A stretch of 32,512 nt of DNA from SIG440 sp045579055 (GCA_045579055.1 JAZNLK010000044.1:1-32512); one strand, 5' to 3'; positions 23,961-32,161 are shown, numbered from the stretch's first letter. Translations and numbers: made by a program. Notes: generated by a model not told the origin, from the letters alone.

Positions 23961-26717
23961 TTAATTGTTCTCCTTGCCCAGACAGCACTGTTTGTATTTT
24001 TTGCCGCTGCCACAGGGACAAGGATCATTTCTGCCGATTTTTTCTGTTTTCACAACCGGCTTTTTGCGAACCGTTCCGTCGCCGCCGAGATTTTCGGCCA
24101 TAGGCTTTGCAACTTCTTTGCGTTCAATGTTTGACTGAAGAACAACGTGGAAAAGCTGCTTCACGGTTTCTTCCTTGATTACGGCAATCATTTCGTCAAA
24201 CATATCCATCGCCTCGAATTTATATTCAATAACCGGATCTCTCTGAGCATATGCACGGAGATTGATGCCCTGGCGGAGCTGTTCCATACTGTCGATATGA
24301 TCCATCCATTTTGCATCAACAACACGTAGAAGAATAATTCTTTCAACTTCACGAATCTTGTCGCCGAACATTTCTTCCTTTTCAGCATACTTTGCAAGAA
24401 CCTTTTCCATAAGGTCATCGGTCAGTGAAGCAACAGTCATCTTGTCAATCTTATTTTCAGAAAATTCGAGCACGTCCTCACCAAGGTCACCAAAAATCAG
24501 TGTCAGCTGTTCACGCATACCGTCCCACTGCCAGTTTTCGGCATATGCCTCAGAACCTGCACAACGTGTGATGATGTCTTCCAGAACACTCCTCATCATC
24601 TTTTCAACAGTAACTTTCAGGTCAACACCGTCAAGAACCTCGTTTCTCTGTCCGTAAATCTTTTCTCTTTGCTGGTTGTTCACATCATCATAGCTGAGGA
24701 CGTGTTTTCTGATGTCAAAGTTGCGACCTTCAACACGAGCCTGAGCTGTTTCAATTGAATTTGAAACCAACTTGCTTTCAATGGCATCCTCTTCAGAAAA
24801 ACCAACCATTTCCATAACACGGTTAATCTTATCTGCCGCAAAAAGTCTCATCAAGTCATCTTCGAGAGACAGGAAGAATCTTGACTTTCCTGCATCACCC
24901 TGACGTCCTGCACGACCACGAAGCTGATTATCGATCCTTCGGCTTTCGTGACGTTCTGTACCTATAATATAGAGACCACCGGCTTCAAGAACAGCCTTCT
25001 GTTCAGGCTCAATCTGCGCTTTGTACTTGTCATTGAGTTCCTTGAAGGTTTTTCTTGCGTTGAGGATTTCCTCGTCGTCAGTTTCAGCAAAGCCCGTCGC
25101 CTGAACAATAAGTTCGGGAGTAAAACCAAGCTTTTCCATTTCTTCCTTTGCAAGAAATTCCGCATTTCCGCCAAGAACAATATCCGTACCACGTCCTGCC
25201 ATATTTGTGGCTATGGTAACAGCTCCCTTCTTGCCCGCCTGAGCAACAATTTCAGCTTCCTTTTCGTGCATTTTCGCATTAAGAACATTATGCTTTATGC
25301 CCTTTTTCTTCAGCAGTGCACTTAGGTGTTCGGACTTTTCTATGGAAATTGTACCGATAAGCACAGGCTGACCTGCTTCGTGTGCCTTTTCAACTTCCTT
25401 TATAACCGCGACAAACTTTCCTGCTTCGCTTTTGTATATTGCGTCCGGAAGGTCTTTTCTTATCATTGGTTTGTTGGTGGGAATCACAACAACATCCAGC
25501 TTGTAAATTTCACGGAATTCCTGCTCCTCGGTGAGCGCTGTTCCTGTCATACCCGAAAGCTTATCATAAAGACGGAAGAAATTCTGGAAAGTTATTGTTG
25601 CAAGAGTCTTGCTCTCGTTTTCAACCTTAACACCTTCCTTGGCTTCGATTGCCTGATGAAGTCCGTCGCTGTAGCGTCTTCCGAACATAAGTCTGCCGGT
25701 GAACTCATCAACAATGATAACCTGTCCCTCTTTCACAACATAGTCAATATCACGTTTCATTATTCCGTGAGCCTTGATTGCCTGATTGATATGATGAGAA
25801 TATGTCATATTCTCAGGGTCGGTGAGGTTTTCAATACCGAAGGCCGTCTCAACACGTTTCACACCTGCAGGGGTCAGTGTTGCCGTCTTTGCCTTTTCGT
25901 CAACAACGTAATCCACGTCATTATAAATATCTTCATCCTCCGCCTTGCTGTCAGTTTCAACGACCGTGCGGTGCTTCAGGGTTCTGGCAACAGCATTTGC
26001 CTGCTCATAGAATGATGTAGATTTGTCGCCCACGCCCGAAATAATAAGGGGGGTTCTTGCTTCATCAACAAGAATACTGTCCACTTCATCCACAATGGCA
26101 TAGTTATGACCTCTTTGAACACGGTTTTCTTTATAAATAACCATATTGTCACGAAGATAGTCAAATCCCATTTCGTTATTTGTACCGTAGGTAATATCTG
26201 CAGCATAAGCTTCGCGACGTGCTTTGTTATCCTTTTCGTGAATAACCAGACCCACAGACAATCCAAGGAAGTTATAGAGCTTGCCCATCCACTCACTGTC
26301 ACGCTTTGCAAGATAGTCATTGACGGTTACGATATGCACACCTTTGCCCGAAAGAGCATTAAGGTATGCAGGAAGGGTTGCAACCAAAGTTTTACCTTCA
26401 CCTGTTTTCATTTCTGAAATTCGTCCCTGATGAAGAACAATACCACCGATAACCTGAACACGGAAATGCTTCATTCCCAGAACACGCCACGCCGCTTCTC
26501 TGCAAACAGCAAATGCTTCAGGGAGAACATCGTCCAATGTTTCACCTTCGGCAAGACGTTTTTTGAACACTTCGGTCATTTCCCGCAGTTCCTTGTCTGT
26601 TTTCTTCTGCATATCAGGTTCAAGAGCCATAACCTTTTCAACAATCGGCTCTATTCTTTTGAGTTCACGGTCACTGTAAGTGCCGACAAATTTTTCAATC
26701 AAACCTTTCAAACCCAT
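23961..26717 (-). CDS. secA: Preprotein translocase ATPase SecA
   Basis: Motor that drives Sec-dependent protein export at the membrane. The 918 residues contain Walker A (TGEGKT, 105-110), DEVDSILVDEARTPLIISG, the preprotein cross-linking domain, VLIGTISIEKSE, NMAGRGTDIVLGG, QLRGRAGRQGD and the helical scaffold and wing. A C-terminal zinc-binding SEC-C motif has Cys900, Cys902, Cys911 and Cys912. Length is at the long end but normal for Clostridia. GGAGG lies 7-8 bases before ATG 26715-26717, and a promoter with a perfect TATAAT precedes it. It heads the operon prfB-prfA-tsaC fusion-rimI-tsaD. Confidence 0.97.
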   Translation of the reverse strand: MGLKGLIEKFVGTYSDRELKRIEPIVEKVMALEPDMQKKTDKELREMTEVFKKRLAEGETLDDVLPEAFAVCREAAWRVLGMKHFRVQVIGGIVLHQGRISEMKTGEGKTLVATLPAYLNALSGKGVHIVTVNDYLAKRDSEWMGKLYNFLGLSVGLVIHEKDNKARREAYAADITYGTNNEMGFDYLRDNMVIYKENRVQRGHNYAIVDEVDSILVDEARTPLIISGVGDKSTSFYEQANAVARTLKHRTVVETDSKAEDEDIYNDVDYVVDEKAKTATLTPAGVKRVETAFGIENLTDPENMTYSHHINQAIKAHGIMKRDIDYVVKEGQVIIVDEFTGRLMFGRRYSDGLHQAIEAKEGVKVENESKTLATITFQNFFRLYDKLSGMTGTALTEEQEFREIYKLDVVVIPTNKPMIRKDLPDAIYKSEAGKFVAVIKEVEKAHEAGQPVLIGTISIEKSEHLSALLKKKGIKHNVLNAKMHEKEAEIVAQAGKKGAVTIATNMAGRGTDIVLGGNAEFLAKEEMEKLGFTPELIVQATGFAETDDEEILNARKTFKELNDKYKAQIEPEQKAVLEAGGLYIIGTERHESRRIDNQLRGRAGRQGDAGKSRFFLSLEDDLMRLFAADKINRVMEMVGFSEEDAIESKLVSNSIETAQARVEGRNFDIRKHVLSYDDVNNQQREKIYGQRNEVLDGVDLKVTVEKMMRSVLEDIITRCAGSEAYAENWQWDGMREQLTLIFGDLGEDVLEFSENKIDKMTVASLTDDLMEKVLAKYAEKEEMFGDKIREVERIILLRVVDAKWMDHIDSMEQLRQGINLRAYAQRDPVIEYKFEAMDMFDEMIAVIKEETVKQLFHVVLQSNIERKEVAKPMAENLGGDGTVRKKPVVKTEKIGRNDPCPCGSGKKYKQCCLGKENN

Positions 26718-26768
26718 GGTCTAACCTCCAAAACAACATATAAATCCATTTTAATTACAATTATCTAT

Positions 26769-26797
26769 ATTATAACACACTTTTGCAAATTACACAA
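26769..26797 (-). promoter_or_regulatory. Sigma-A promoter of the secA operon
   Basis: Minus strand TTGTGT (26797-26792), 17 bases, TATAAT (26774-26769). The -10 box is perfect; the -35 box keeps only the TTG core. Predicted start is near 26762, with a leader of about 45 bases. ACACTT and AAGTGT arms surround the -35 and spacer region. Confidence 0.7.
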
Positions 26798-26890
26798 GTG
26801 TTCTTTGAAAATCTTGGTCAATATTTTGGAATATATTTCAATATATCATCCATAATATATACAGAAAGATTAAAGAAAGGATGAATTTTT

Positions 26891-27178
26891 ATGTTTTCCG
26901 GTTTTGCAGCAAATTTCACAAACACTCTCAGCCGTGCTGTCAGGCAGAAAAACGAACAAAAGAAGCAATATGAAAAACAGATAAACCAGTTGCGTTCCGA
27001 CATCGAACACGCAAAACAGGAACTACAGAATGCAATGGACAATTTCAACAACGTGACCGAACCTCGCCTCATCGACTATTACATCTATAAAATCCAATCT
27101 GAACAAACCCGATACGAACAGTTTATTTCCGAATACAAAGTCCTTCACAATCTTTCGGAAACCTCCTCCGAAAACTAA
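26891..27178 (+). CDS. DUF2508 (YaaL-like) small helical protein
   Basis: A 95-residue, highly charged and probably all-helical protein with coiled-coil character. The second half, LRSDIEHAKQELQNAMDN followed by FNNVTEPRLIDYYIYKIQSE and TRYEQFISEYK, fits the DUF2508/YaaL family pattern (FxxVxxPxLIDxxIYxIxxxExRY). Function unknown; no membrane segment. AAAGGA lies about 9 bases before the ATG. It is a single-gene plus-strand unit, divergent from secA (173-base gap) and ended by the hairpin at 27195-27234. No convincing promoter was seen; the AT-rich near-palindrome at 26826-26841 lies upstream. Confidence 0.75.
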   Translation: MFSGFAANFTNTLSRAVRQKNEQKKQYEKQINQLRSDIEHAKQELQNAMDNFNNVTEPRLIDYYIYKIQSEQTRYEQFISEYKVLHNLSETSSEN

Positions 27179-27194
27179 CTATCAAATAAATCAT

Positions 27195-27234
27195 AAAAAG
27201 ACTCTTCCGCCCCAATGACAGAAAAGTCTTTTTT
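27195..27234. terminator. Bidirectional terminator between the DUF2508 and CBM9-like genes
   Basis: Arms AAAAAGACT (27195-27203) and AGTCTTTTT (27225-27233) pair over 9 bp. The plus side continues into a T-run and TGTTT. It sits 16 bases after the DUF2508 stop and directly after the stop of the convergent CBM9-like gene, so it can serve both. The 21-base loop is long. Confidence 0.65.
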
Positions 27235-27236
27235 GT

Positions 27237-27824
27237 TTATTCAATTGTCATTCTTCCGAAATATGAAGGAATGTGAAAATCCGGCTTTTCACGGTTTACC
27301 ATACTCCAGCAGCCAAAGTGCGGGAACTCTGTTTCATCACCGCATTTATATACATTTGCAGGATGTTCAAGACCTTTTTTGAATTCATAATCGGGAATAT
27401 ACTTCTTGATGAGTTCAAAAGGCACGGTGTAGTCCAGAGTCCAGTATTCATCAAAAATCCCGGTCTTTATATCTATCATCTGAATATCTTCAACAGTCAA
27501 AGGAGTTTTGTCGTATCTGTCCTTGCGGAAAGCAATATTGGCAACTCCCTTTGCATTCATTTCAAAATTGAAGTATCTGTCAGTGTGAACGGGGTCAAAA
27601 TTCATAAACCACTCAAGACAGCTGTCATTGTTCACAAGCTCCAGATGTTGAGTCTTTTCAGCTCTGGGATTCTTTTCATAAGCCGTAAAGTGTGCGTGAA
27701 AGCCTTCTTCGCTGTACGTTGCGCTAAACTCTACCCGAGGACAGTAGTCATCGTTTATGTAGTCAGTGATTACGATAACCGGAATATCTGCAGAACCTTT
27801 TTCTTTGATAGTATACATTTTCAT
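27237..27824 (-). CDS. Carbohydrate-binding family 9-like protein
   Basis: A 195-residue protein resembling the CBM9-like beta-sandwich proteins found in gut Firmicutes and Bacteroidetes sugar loci. Typical blocks are DRYFNFEMNAKGVANIAFRK (about 82-101), an acidic middle (FDEYWTLDYTVPFELIKKYI) and the C-terminal FPHFGCWSMVN with KPDFHIPSYFGRM. There is no signal peptide, so it likely acts in the cytoplasm or is part of a regulatory or binding role, not a secreted module. GGGGG lies 8 bases before the ATG. Last gene of the lacI-unknown-CBM9 transcript, 13 bases after the preceding gene. Confidence 0.78.
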   Translation of the reverse strand: MKMYTIKEKGSADIPVIVITDYINDDYCPRVEFSATYSEEGFHAHFTAYEKNPRAEKTQHLELVNNDSCLEWFMNFDPVHTDRYFNFEMNAKGVANIAFRKDRYDKTPLTVEDIQMIDIKTGIFDEYWTLDYTVPFELIKKYIPDYEFKKGLEHPANVYKCGDETEFPHFGCWSMVNREKPDFHIPSYFGRMTIE

Positions 27825-27837
27825 TGTTATTTCCCCC

Positions 27838-28704
27838 TTAAAACTCTATAATGTAAAAATTTCCATGTGCATCGCTGTAATAGCAAACGTCGTCCCAAAA
27901 ATCAACAAACTCCGCCTCTGTATCAATGCCGAAATCGTTGAATTCCACCTTCAATTCCTGCCTTTTTGTTTCAGGATTTACAACTCTCAGCACAGGTGGT
28001 TTTCCAATAGTTGACGAAAACCCCTCGGATGAATAAATCTTGCCCTTGTGGCAACAAGCCCCCTGAATACACACGTGGTATTCGCAATCGAAATAATCCT
28101 TTATGTCAGAAAGGTTCAGAACCACTTTTTTCACTTCGAAACTTTCATCAACATCGCCTTCATTCACCTTGGGCAGTCGAAAAGCAAAATATCTTGTTTT
28201 TTGCATCTCGTCACGCATATTAAAAGCATAATAAATGCTCTTTTCACGGTCAATTGTGAAGTTTCCAAAAGGTCTGAAGTCATCTATATTTTCCGACTTC
28301 CAATGCTCGGTGTTTTCAACGAATCCAATTTCAATCATCTGAACAAGAGTGGTAAAAAAAGCTTTTCCGTTCCGTTGTAGCCTGTAAACAAGGCAAACAC
28401 CCTTAAACTGATTTTCACCCTCGGCATAATTATTATAAATATTGCTGTAAAGAAGAGGAAATTCATCATCTTCGGCAAAATATTCATTTCCGAACATAAC
28501 AGCGTTGGAATGAGGGCAGATTTCATCAGATCGGTGAAGATAAAATTCACTAAGTTCTTCTGCTTCCTCACTAAAATCGCCCTTTTTCAGCATTTCAAGA
28601 TCATAAACCCTGCATCTGCCGCGGCTGTCGAACCGAAACAGCAGATTGTTCCATATTGCACCATCCTGGTCTCCGCAAATCTGTGCTACTTGTTTAATCT
28701 CCAT
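27838..28704 (-). CDS. Uncharacterised 288-residue protein of the sugar locus
   Basis: I do not recognise this family. The protein has no signal peptide or membrane segment and is rich in aromatic and acidic residues. Blade-like repeats suggest a beta-propeller: GDQDGAIWNNLLFRFDSRG (about 11-29), HSNAVMFGNEYFAEDDEFPL near 65-84, YSNIYNNYAEGENQFKGVCLVYRL (about 86-109), ACCHKGKIYSSEGF (about 217-230) and CYYSDAHGNFYIIEF at the end. Such a fold could be a lyase, a sensor or a binding protein. It is co-transcribed with the LacI regulator (14-base gap) and the CBM9-like gene, so a role in the same sugar response is inferred. Start ATG has AAAGGA 10 bases upstream. Confidence 0.8.
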   Translation of the reverse strand: MEIKQVAQICGDQDGAIWNNLLFRFDSRGRCRVYDLEMLKKGDFSEEAEELSEFYLHRSDEICPHSNAVMFGNEYFAEDDEFPLLYSNIYNNYAEGENQFKGVCLVYRLQRNGKAFFTTLVQMIEIGFVENTEHWKSENIDDFRPFGNFTIDREKSIYYAFNMRDEMQKTRYFAFRLPKVNEGDVDESFEVKKVVLNLSDIKDYFDCEYHVCIQGACCHKGKIYSSEGFSSTIGKPPVLRVVNPETKRQELKVEFNDFGIDTEAEFVDFWDDVCYYSDAHGNFYIIEF

Positions 28705-28718
28705 TTCATCATCATCCT

Positions 28719-29696
28719 TTAATTAAACTCAAACAATTCAACGTCAATGAGTTCTCTGTATGTTTTCTTTGTTCCCTTTATTTTTTTCAGAATAATCTCG
28801 ACAGCCTTGTTAGCCCAACCTCCGCCAATCATGCCGATACTGACACTGTGAAAAGGCATAAACAGATGTGAATTTATGGCATCAAACCCCACAATGGGAA
28901 TCTCTTTTTTGTAAATCTTCTTCACATGGGATATAAGTTCAAAAGCAATTACATCTGAAAACGCAACAATAGAATCAAACTCTATGCCTTTTTCAAAAAA
29001 CTCTTTTATTACATTCTTTGTGCTATCCACCTTTGGACTGATTTCAACAAACCTATCCTCCAAAACATCGAATCCCGCCTCTGAAAAAGCCTTTTTAAGT
29101 CCGTCAAATCTATCCGAACTTGCTTGAATGTATCTGTATGCACCCACAAATATGGGATTTACACATTTCTTTTCAATCAGATACCTTCCTGCCAGATAAC
29201 CGGCTTTCAAATCATCAGCACAAACATAGTCACAATCAAGTTCGGAATAATATCTGCCGATAAGAGCAAAAGGAACCTCCATTTTTTTCAAAAAATCAAT
29301 ATTCTTTGATGTATACTGACAGGGACAAAGCAAAACCCCGTCCACCTGCTTGCTTAAAGCTGTGGTGATTGCCTCATATTCCTTATCCTCATCCTCATCG
29401 CTGTTGAGAATAATAACCGAATACTTCTTCTCTCGCATCTTGTCTTCAATTAGCTTTATCTGATAGGCAATGTGCGGATTGGAAATATCAGGCACAATAA
29501 CCGCTACAGTATTTGTCTTTCCTGAGCGTAAAGACACTGCAGGTCCGTTGGAAATATACCCCATTCTTTGTGCAGCTTCCAACACCTTCAACTTAGTTTC
29601 TTCGGATATGTCGTCTATTCCGTTGAGAACGTGCGAAACTGTTCCCACAGTGACATTCAATTCATTTGCAATATCTTTTAACGTAACTTTTTTCAT
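28719..29696 (-). CDS. LacI-family transcriptional repressor
   Basis: A 325-residue sugar-responsive regulator. The N-terminal helix-turn-helix (TLKDIANELNVTVGTVSHVL, 5-24) and hinge (AVSLRSGKT) are followed by a periplasmic-binding-protein-like effector domain (TNTVAVIVPDISNPHIAYQI, VDGVLLCPCQ, IVGFDAIN). Recognition-helix positions equivalent to LacI Tyr17, Gln18 and Arg22 are Val17, Gly18 and His22. It diverges from the isomerase-epimerase operon; the paired operators at 29778-29813 are its probable target. GGAG precedes the ATG. First gene of a three-gene transcript with the 288-residue unknown and the CBM9-like protein. Confidence 0.95.
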   Translation of the reverse strand: MKKVTLKDIANELNVTVGTVSHVLNGIDDISEETKLKVLEAAQRMGYISNGPAVSLRSGKTNTVAVIVPDISNPHIAYQIKLIEDKMREKKYSVIILNSDEDEDKEYEAITTALSKQVDGVLLCPCQYTSKNIDFLKKMEVPFALIGRYYSELDCDYVCADDLKAGYLAGRYLIEKKCVNPIFVGAYRYIQASSDRFDGLKKAFSEAGFDVLEDRFVEISPKVDSTKNVIKEFFEKGIEFDSIVAFSDVIAFELISHVKKIYKKEIPIVGFDAINSHLFMPFHSVSIGMIGGGWANKAVEIILKKIKGTKKTYRELIDVELFEFN

Positions 29697-29717
29697 AATA
29701 TTTCTCCTGACTCATAT

Positions 29718-29746
29718 ATTGTATCTTTTTCCGCTGAATTTGTCAA
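29718..29746 (-). promoter_or_regulatory. Promoter of the lacI-type operon
   Basis: Minus strand TTGACA (29746-29741), 17 bases, TACAAT (29723-29718). The -35 box lies in the left arm of the palindrome 29737-29763. It is about 31 bases from the nearest operator, so repression of this side is less obvious. Confidence 0.85.
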
Positions 29747-29763
29747 CGTAATATTGACAAATT
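29737..29763. repeat. Palindrome holding both divergent -35 boxes
   Basis: AATTTGTCAA (29737-29746), 7 bases, TTGACAAATT (29754-29763): a perfect 10-bp inverted repeat. Each arm contains the TTGACA -35 box for one direction, so the two promoters are back to back with mirror symmetry. It could also be a protein-binding site. Confidence 0.85.
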
Positions 29764-29782
29764 TGTTTATGCGTGGTACTAT
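29754..29782 (+). promoter_or_regulatory. Promoter of the isomerase-epimerase operon
   Basis: TTGACA (29754-29759), 17 bases, TACTAT (29777-29782). The -10 box overlaps the first LacI-type operator by five bases, so repressor binding would block polymerase directly. Predicted start near 29789 lies within the operator pair. Confidence 0.85.
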
Positions 29783-29813
29783 ATCGTTATAGCATAAACT
29801 ATAACGATATAGT
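29778..29813. promoter_or_regulatory. Paired LacI-type operators forming a perfect inverted repeat
   Basis: Two 15-base arms (29778-29792 and 29799-29813) are exact reverse complements with a 6-base spacer. Within each, the 14-base core CTATAWCGWTATAG (W is T in one arm, A in the other) is itself a near-palindrome centred on CG, the usual LacI-family operator form. The centres are 20 bp apart, about two helical turns, so two dimers could bind the same DNA face. The site covers the -10 box and the region downstream of the predicted start. Confidence 0.85.
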
Positions 29814-29828
29814 TAAGGAGGACTTTTT

Positions 29829-31235
29829 ATGAATGCAGTAAACAACAAAATCACCTTTGCACTTTACTTCGGCAACCGTGGATTCTTCCCCGGCGAAGTT
29901 ATTGCATCGGCAAGAGACGAAGTTAAAAAGACAGTTTCGGACAGCGGCTTCGACTTCATTTGTATGGACGAAAACAAGACCAGATACGGTGCAGTTGAGA
30001 CCATTGCGGAAGGCAAGATTTTTGCTGATTTTCTTGAAGAAAACAGAGGCAAGTTTGATGGAATCATCCTCTGCCTTCCCAACTTCGGTGACGAAAACGG
30101 TGCACTTGTTGCACTGAAGGATGCCAATGTTCCCATTCTTGTTCAGGCATATCCCGATGAAATCGGAAAGATGGACTTTGCACACCGCCGTGATGCAATG
30201 TGTGGAAAGTTTGCAATGTGCAATGCTTTGCGTCAGGCAAAAATCCCCTTTACTCTGACAAAACAGTTTGTGGTTCACCCATCAAGCGAAGCATTTGCAA
30301 ACGACCTTAAAAAATTTGCCGGCGTTTGCCGCACAGTGAAGGGAATGAAGAGTTTCAACATCGGTGCAATCGGTGCAAGAACAACAGCCTTCAAGACCGT
30401 CAGAGTTGATGAAATTGCCCTTCACAACAAGGGAATCAACGTTGACACAGTTGACCTCAGCGATGTTTTTGCAAGAGTTGAAAAGGTTTCAGAGGAAAGA
30501 GTTGCCGAAAAGAAGGCTCAGATTCTCGAAATAACCGAATTTTCGGGCTATCCCGAAGAAAAGCTCATCACCATGGCAAAGGTTCAGGCAGTGTTTGAAG
30601 ACCTTGTTAAGGAATACAACTGGCAGGCTGTTGCTGTTCGTTGTTGGAACGAATTTGAAACAGTTCTGGGAATCGCACCTTGCACAAGTCTCTGTCTGCT
30701 CAATGAAATCGGCGTTAGTGCCGCTTGCGAAGTTGACATTCCCAACGCAGTTATGATGAGAGCACTTTCGCTGGCATCAGACACACCCTGTATGCTCCTT
30801 GACTTCAACAATAATTACGGTGATGATGAAACAAAGTCAATTATGTTCCATTGCGGTCCCATACCTCCTTCAATGCTTGAGGGCAAAGGTGAAATCATTG
30901 AACACCTTATGTTCAAAAAGACCTTTGGCGAAGGCACGGGTGTTGGCGTAAACAAAGGCAGAATCAAGGCGGGCGACATTACCTTCGGCAGCGTCAAGAC
31001 CGAAAACGGCAAAATCTGCGGATTTGCAACAGAATGCAAGTTCACCGATGACCCCATTGAAGAAGCATTCTTCGGCAGCGGTAAGGTTGTTGAAAACAAG
31101 AACCTTGCAAATATTTCAAACTATATGGCTGAAAGCGGCTATAAACATCACGTTTCAATCACCTACGGTCACTGCGGCGACATAATAAATGAAGCATTTT
31201 CAAAATACCTTGGTTATGAAATAGACATTATGTAA
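29829..31235 (+). CDS. L-fucose/L-arabinose isomerase family protein
   Basis: Aldose-ketose isomerase of 468 residues, two-domain FucI/AraA superfamily. Probable metal-binding and catalytic residues, by analogy to Escherichia coli FucI (Glu, Asp, His), are Glu301 (CEVDIPNA), Asp325 (LLDFNNN) and a His at 440/441 (YKHHVS). HCGPIPPSM and GTGVGVNKG are further family blocks. It is shorter than classical FucI (about 590), so the substrate may be a different pentose or hexose. AAGGAGG precedes the ATG. It is directly under the paired operators and co-transcribed with a ketose 3-epimerase 26 bases downstream, suggesting aldose to ketose to C3-epimer conversion. Confidence 0.88.
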   Translation: MNAVNNKITFALYFGNRGFFPGEVIASARDEVKKTVSDSGFDFICMDENKTRYGAVETIAEGKIFADFLEENRGKFDGIILCLPNFGDENGALVALKDANVPILVQAYPDEIGKMDFAHRRDAMCGKFAMCNALRQAKIPFTLTKQFVVHPSSEAFANDLKKFAGVCRTVKGMKSFNIGAIGARTTAFKTVRVDEIALHNKGINVDTVDLSDVFARVEKVSEERVAEKKAQILEITEFSGYPEEKLITMAKVQAVFEDLVKEYNWQAVAVRCWNEFETVLGIAPCTSLCLLNEIGVSAACEVDIPNAVMMRALSLASDTPCMLLDFNNNYGDDETKSIMFHCGPIPPSMLEGKGEIIEHLMFKKTFGEGTGVGVNKGRIKAGDITFGSVKTENGKICGFATECKFTDDPIEEAFFGSGKVVENKNLANISNYMAESGYKHHVSITYGHCGDIINEAFSKYLGYEIDIM

Positions 31236-31261
31236 AAAAATAAATAAAGGAGAAAAAGATT

Positions 31262-32146
31262 ATGAACAAACTTGGAATTTTTATGAACTTCTGGGAGAAG
31301 AACTGGGATGCCGACCACGCAAAGTATATCAGAAAAGCTGCCGCAATCGGCTATGACGTGTTGGAATTTCAGGCACAGCCCCTTCTTGAAATGTCAGATG
31401 AAAAGCTGAAGTCTCTGAAGGCTCTTGCCGACGAGGTTGGAATCGAACTGACATACAGCCTTGGTCTTGACCCTGCATATGACGTATCATCACCCGACGA
31501 AAAGGTTCGTCTTGGCGGCGTTGACTATCTTCAGAGAATCGTTGAACAAATCGGAAAAATGGATGGAACACTTCTTTCAGGCGTCAGCTATGCAGGCTGG
31601 GGAACACCCTCCTACATTCTTGACGACAAAAGACCCCTCCTGGAAAACAGTCTCAAAAGTATGCGTTCAATCATAAAAACTGCCGAGGACAACGGTGTTA
31701 CATACTGCGTTGAAGCTGTTAACCGTTTTGAAGGCTGCCTCATCAACACAGCTCAGGAAGCTCTTGACTATGCGGCAGAAATCGACAGTCCCAACATAGG
31801 CGTTCTTCTTGACACATACCATATGAACATCGAAGAAAATTCAATCGGCGATGCAATCCGTCTTGTTGGCGACAAGCTCACCAGCTTCCACACAGGCGAA
31901 AACAACAGAACAGCACCCGGAAAGGGACATCTTGACTGGGACGAAATTTTCGGTGCACTTGCCGACATTAATTACAAAAACCGCATTGTCTGCGAGCCTT
32001 TTGTTATGATGGGTGGCGAAGTTGGTCGTGACATCAAAGTATTCCGTGACCTGATTGACAATCCTTCGGAAGAAAGAATCGACCGGGAAGCAAAATACAT
32101 TCTTGACTTCGAAAAGGAAATGATTGAAAAACATTTTTCAAAGTAA
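31262..32146 (+). CDS. D-psicose/D-tagatose 3-epimerase-like sugar isomerase
   Basis: TIM-barrel epimerase of 294 residues that likely inverts C3 of a ketose. Metal-binding residues Glu151 (CVEAVNRFE), Asp184 (LLDTYHMNIEE), His210 (SFHTGENNR) and Glu245 (CEPF) plus Arg216 match Agrobacterium D-psicose 3-epimerase (Glu150, Asp183, His209, Glu244, Arg215) with a constant offset of one. The N-terminus GIFMNFWEKNWDADHAKYI also fits. The substrate cannot be read from sequence; myo-inosose-type enzymes are more distant alternatives. AAGGAGA lies 9-10 bases before the ATG. It ends 15 bases before the long hairpin at 32162-32299. Confidence 0.9.
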   Translation: MNKLGIFMNFWEKNWDADHAKYIRKAAAIGYDVLEFQAQPLLEMSDEKLKSLKALADEVGIELTYSLGLDPAYDVSSPDEKVRLGGVDYLQRIVEQIGKMDGTLLSGVSYAGWGTPSYILDDKRPLLENSLKSMRSIIKTAEDNGVTYCVEAVNRFEGCLINTAQEALDYAAEIDSPNIGVLLDTYHMNIEENSIGDAIRLVGDKLTSFHTGENNRTAPGKGHLDWDEIFGALADINYKNRIVCEPFVMMGGEVGRDIKVFRDLIDNPSEERIDREAKYILDFEKEMIEKHFSK

Positions 32147-32161
32147 ACTTTGTTCAACCGA

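Noticed and set aside
22767..24021. prfB as a broken gene with a frameshift error
   Set aside because: The slippery codon, AGGG element, and RF2 residue numbering (SPF 205-207, GGQ 250-252) after the +1 shift are canonical, so it is programmed recoding, not damage.
23884..24021. N-terminal extension of the first prfB frame
   Set aside because: The frame stays open into the end of secA, but RF2 proteins start at the MIEFDEYK-like position and a GTG with an upstream AAAGGA fits it.
26826..26841. Near-palindrome TTGGAATATATTTCAA upstream of the DUF2508 gene as an operator
   Set aside because: One mismatched pair in very AT-rich DNA with no regulator nearby; chance is likely.
29799..30278. 159-residue open frame antisense to the isomerase gene
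   Set aside because: It lies wholly over a well-supported coding gene and its operator, has no family resemblance and is a shadow frame.
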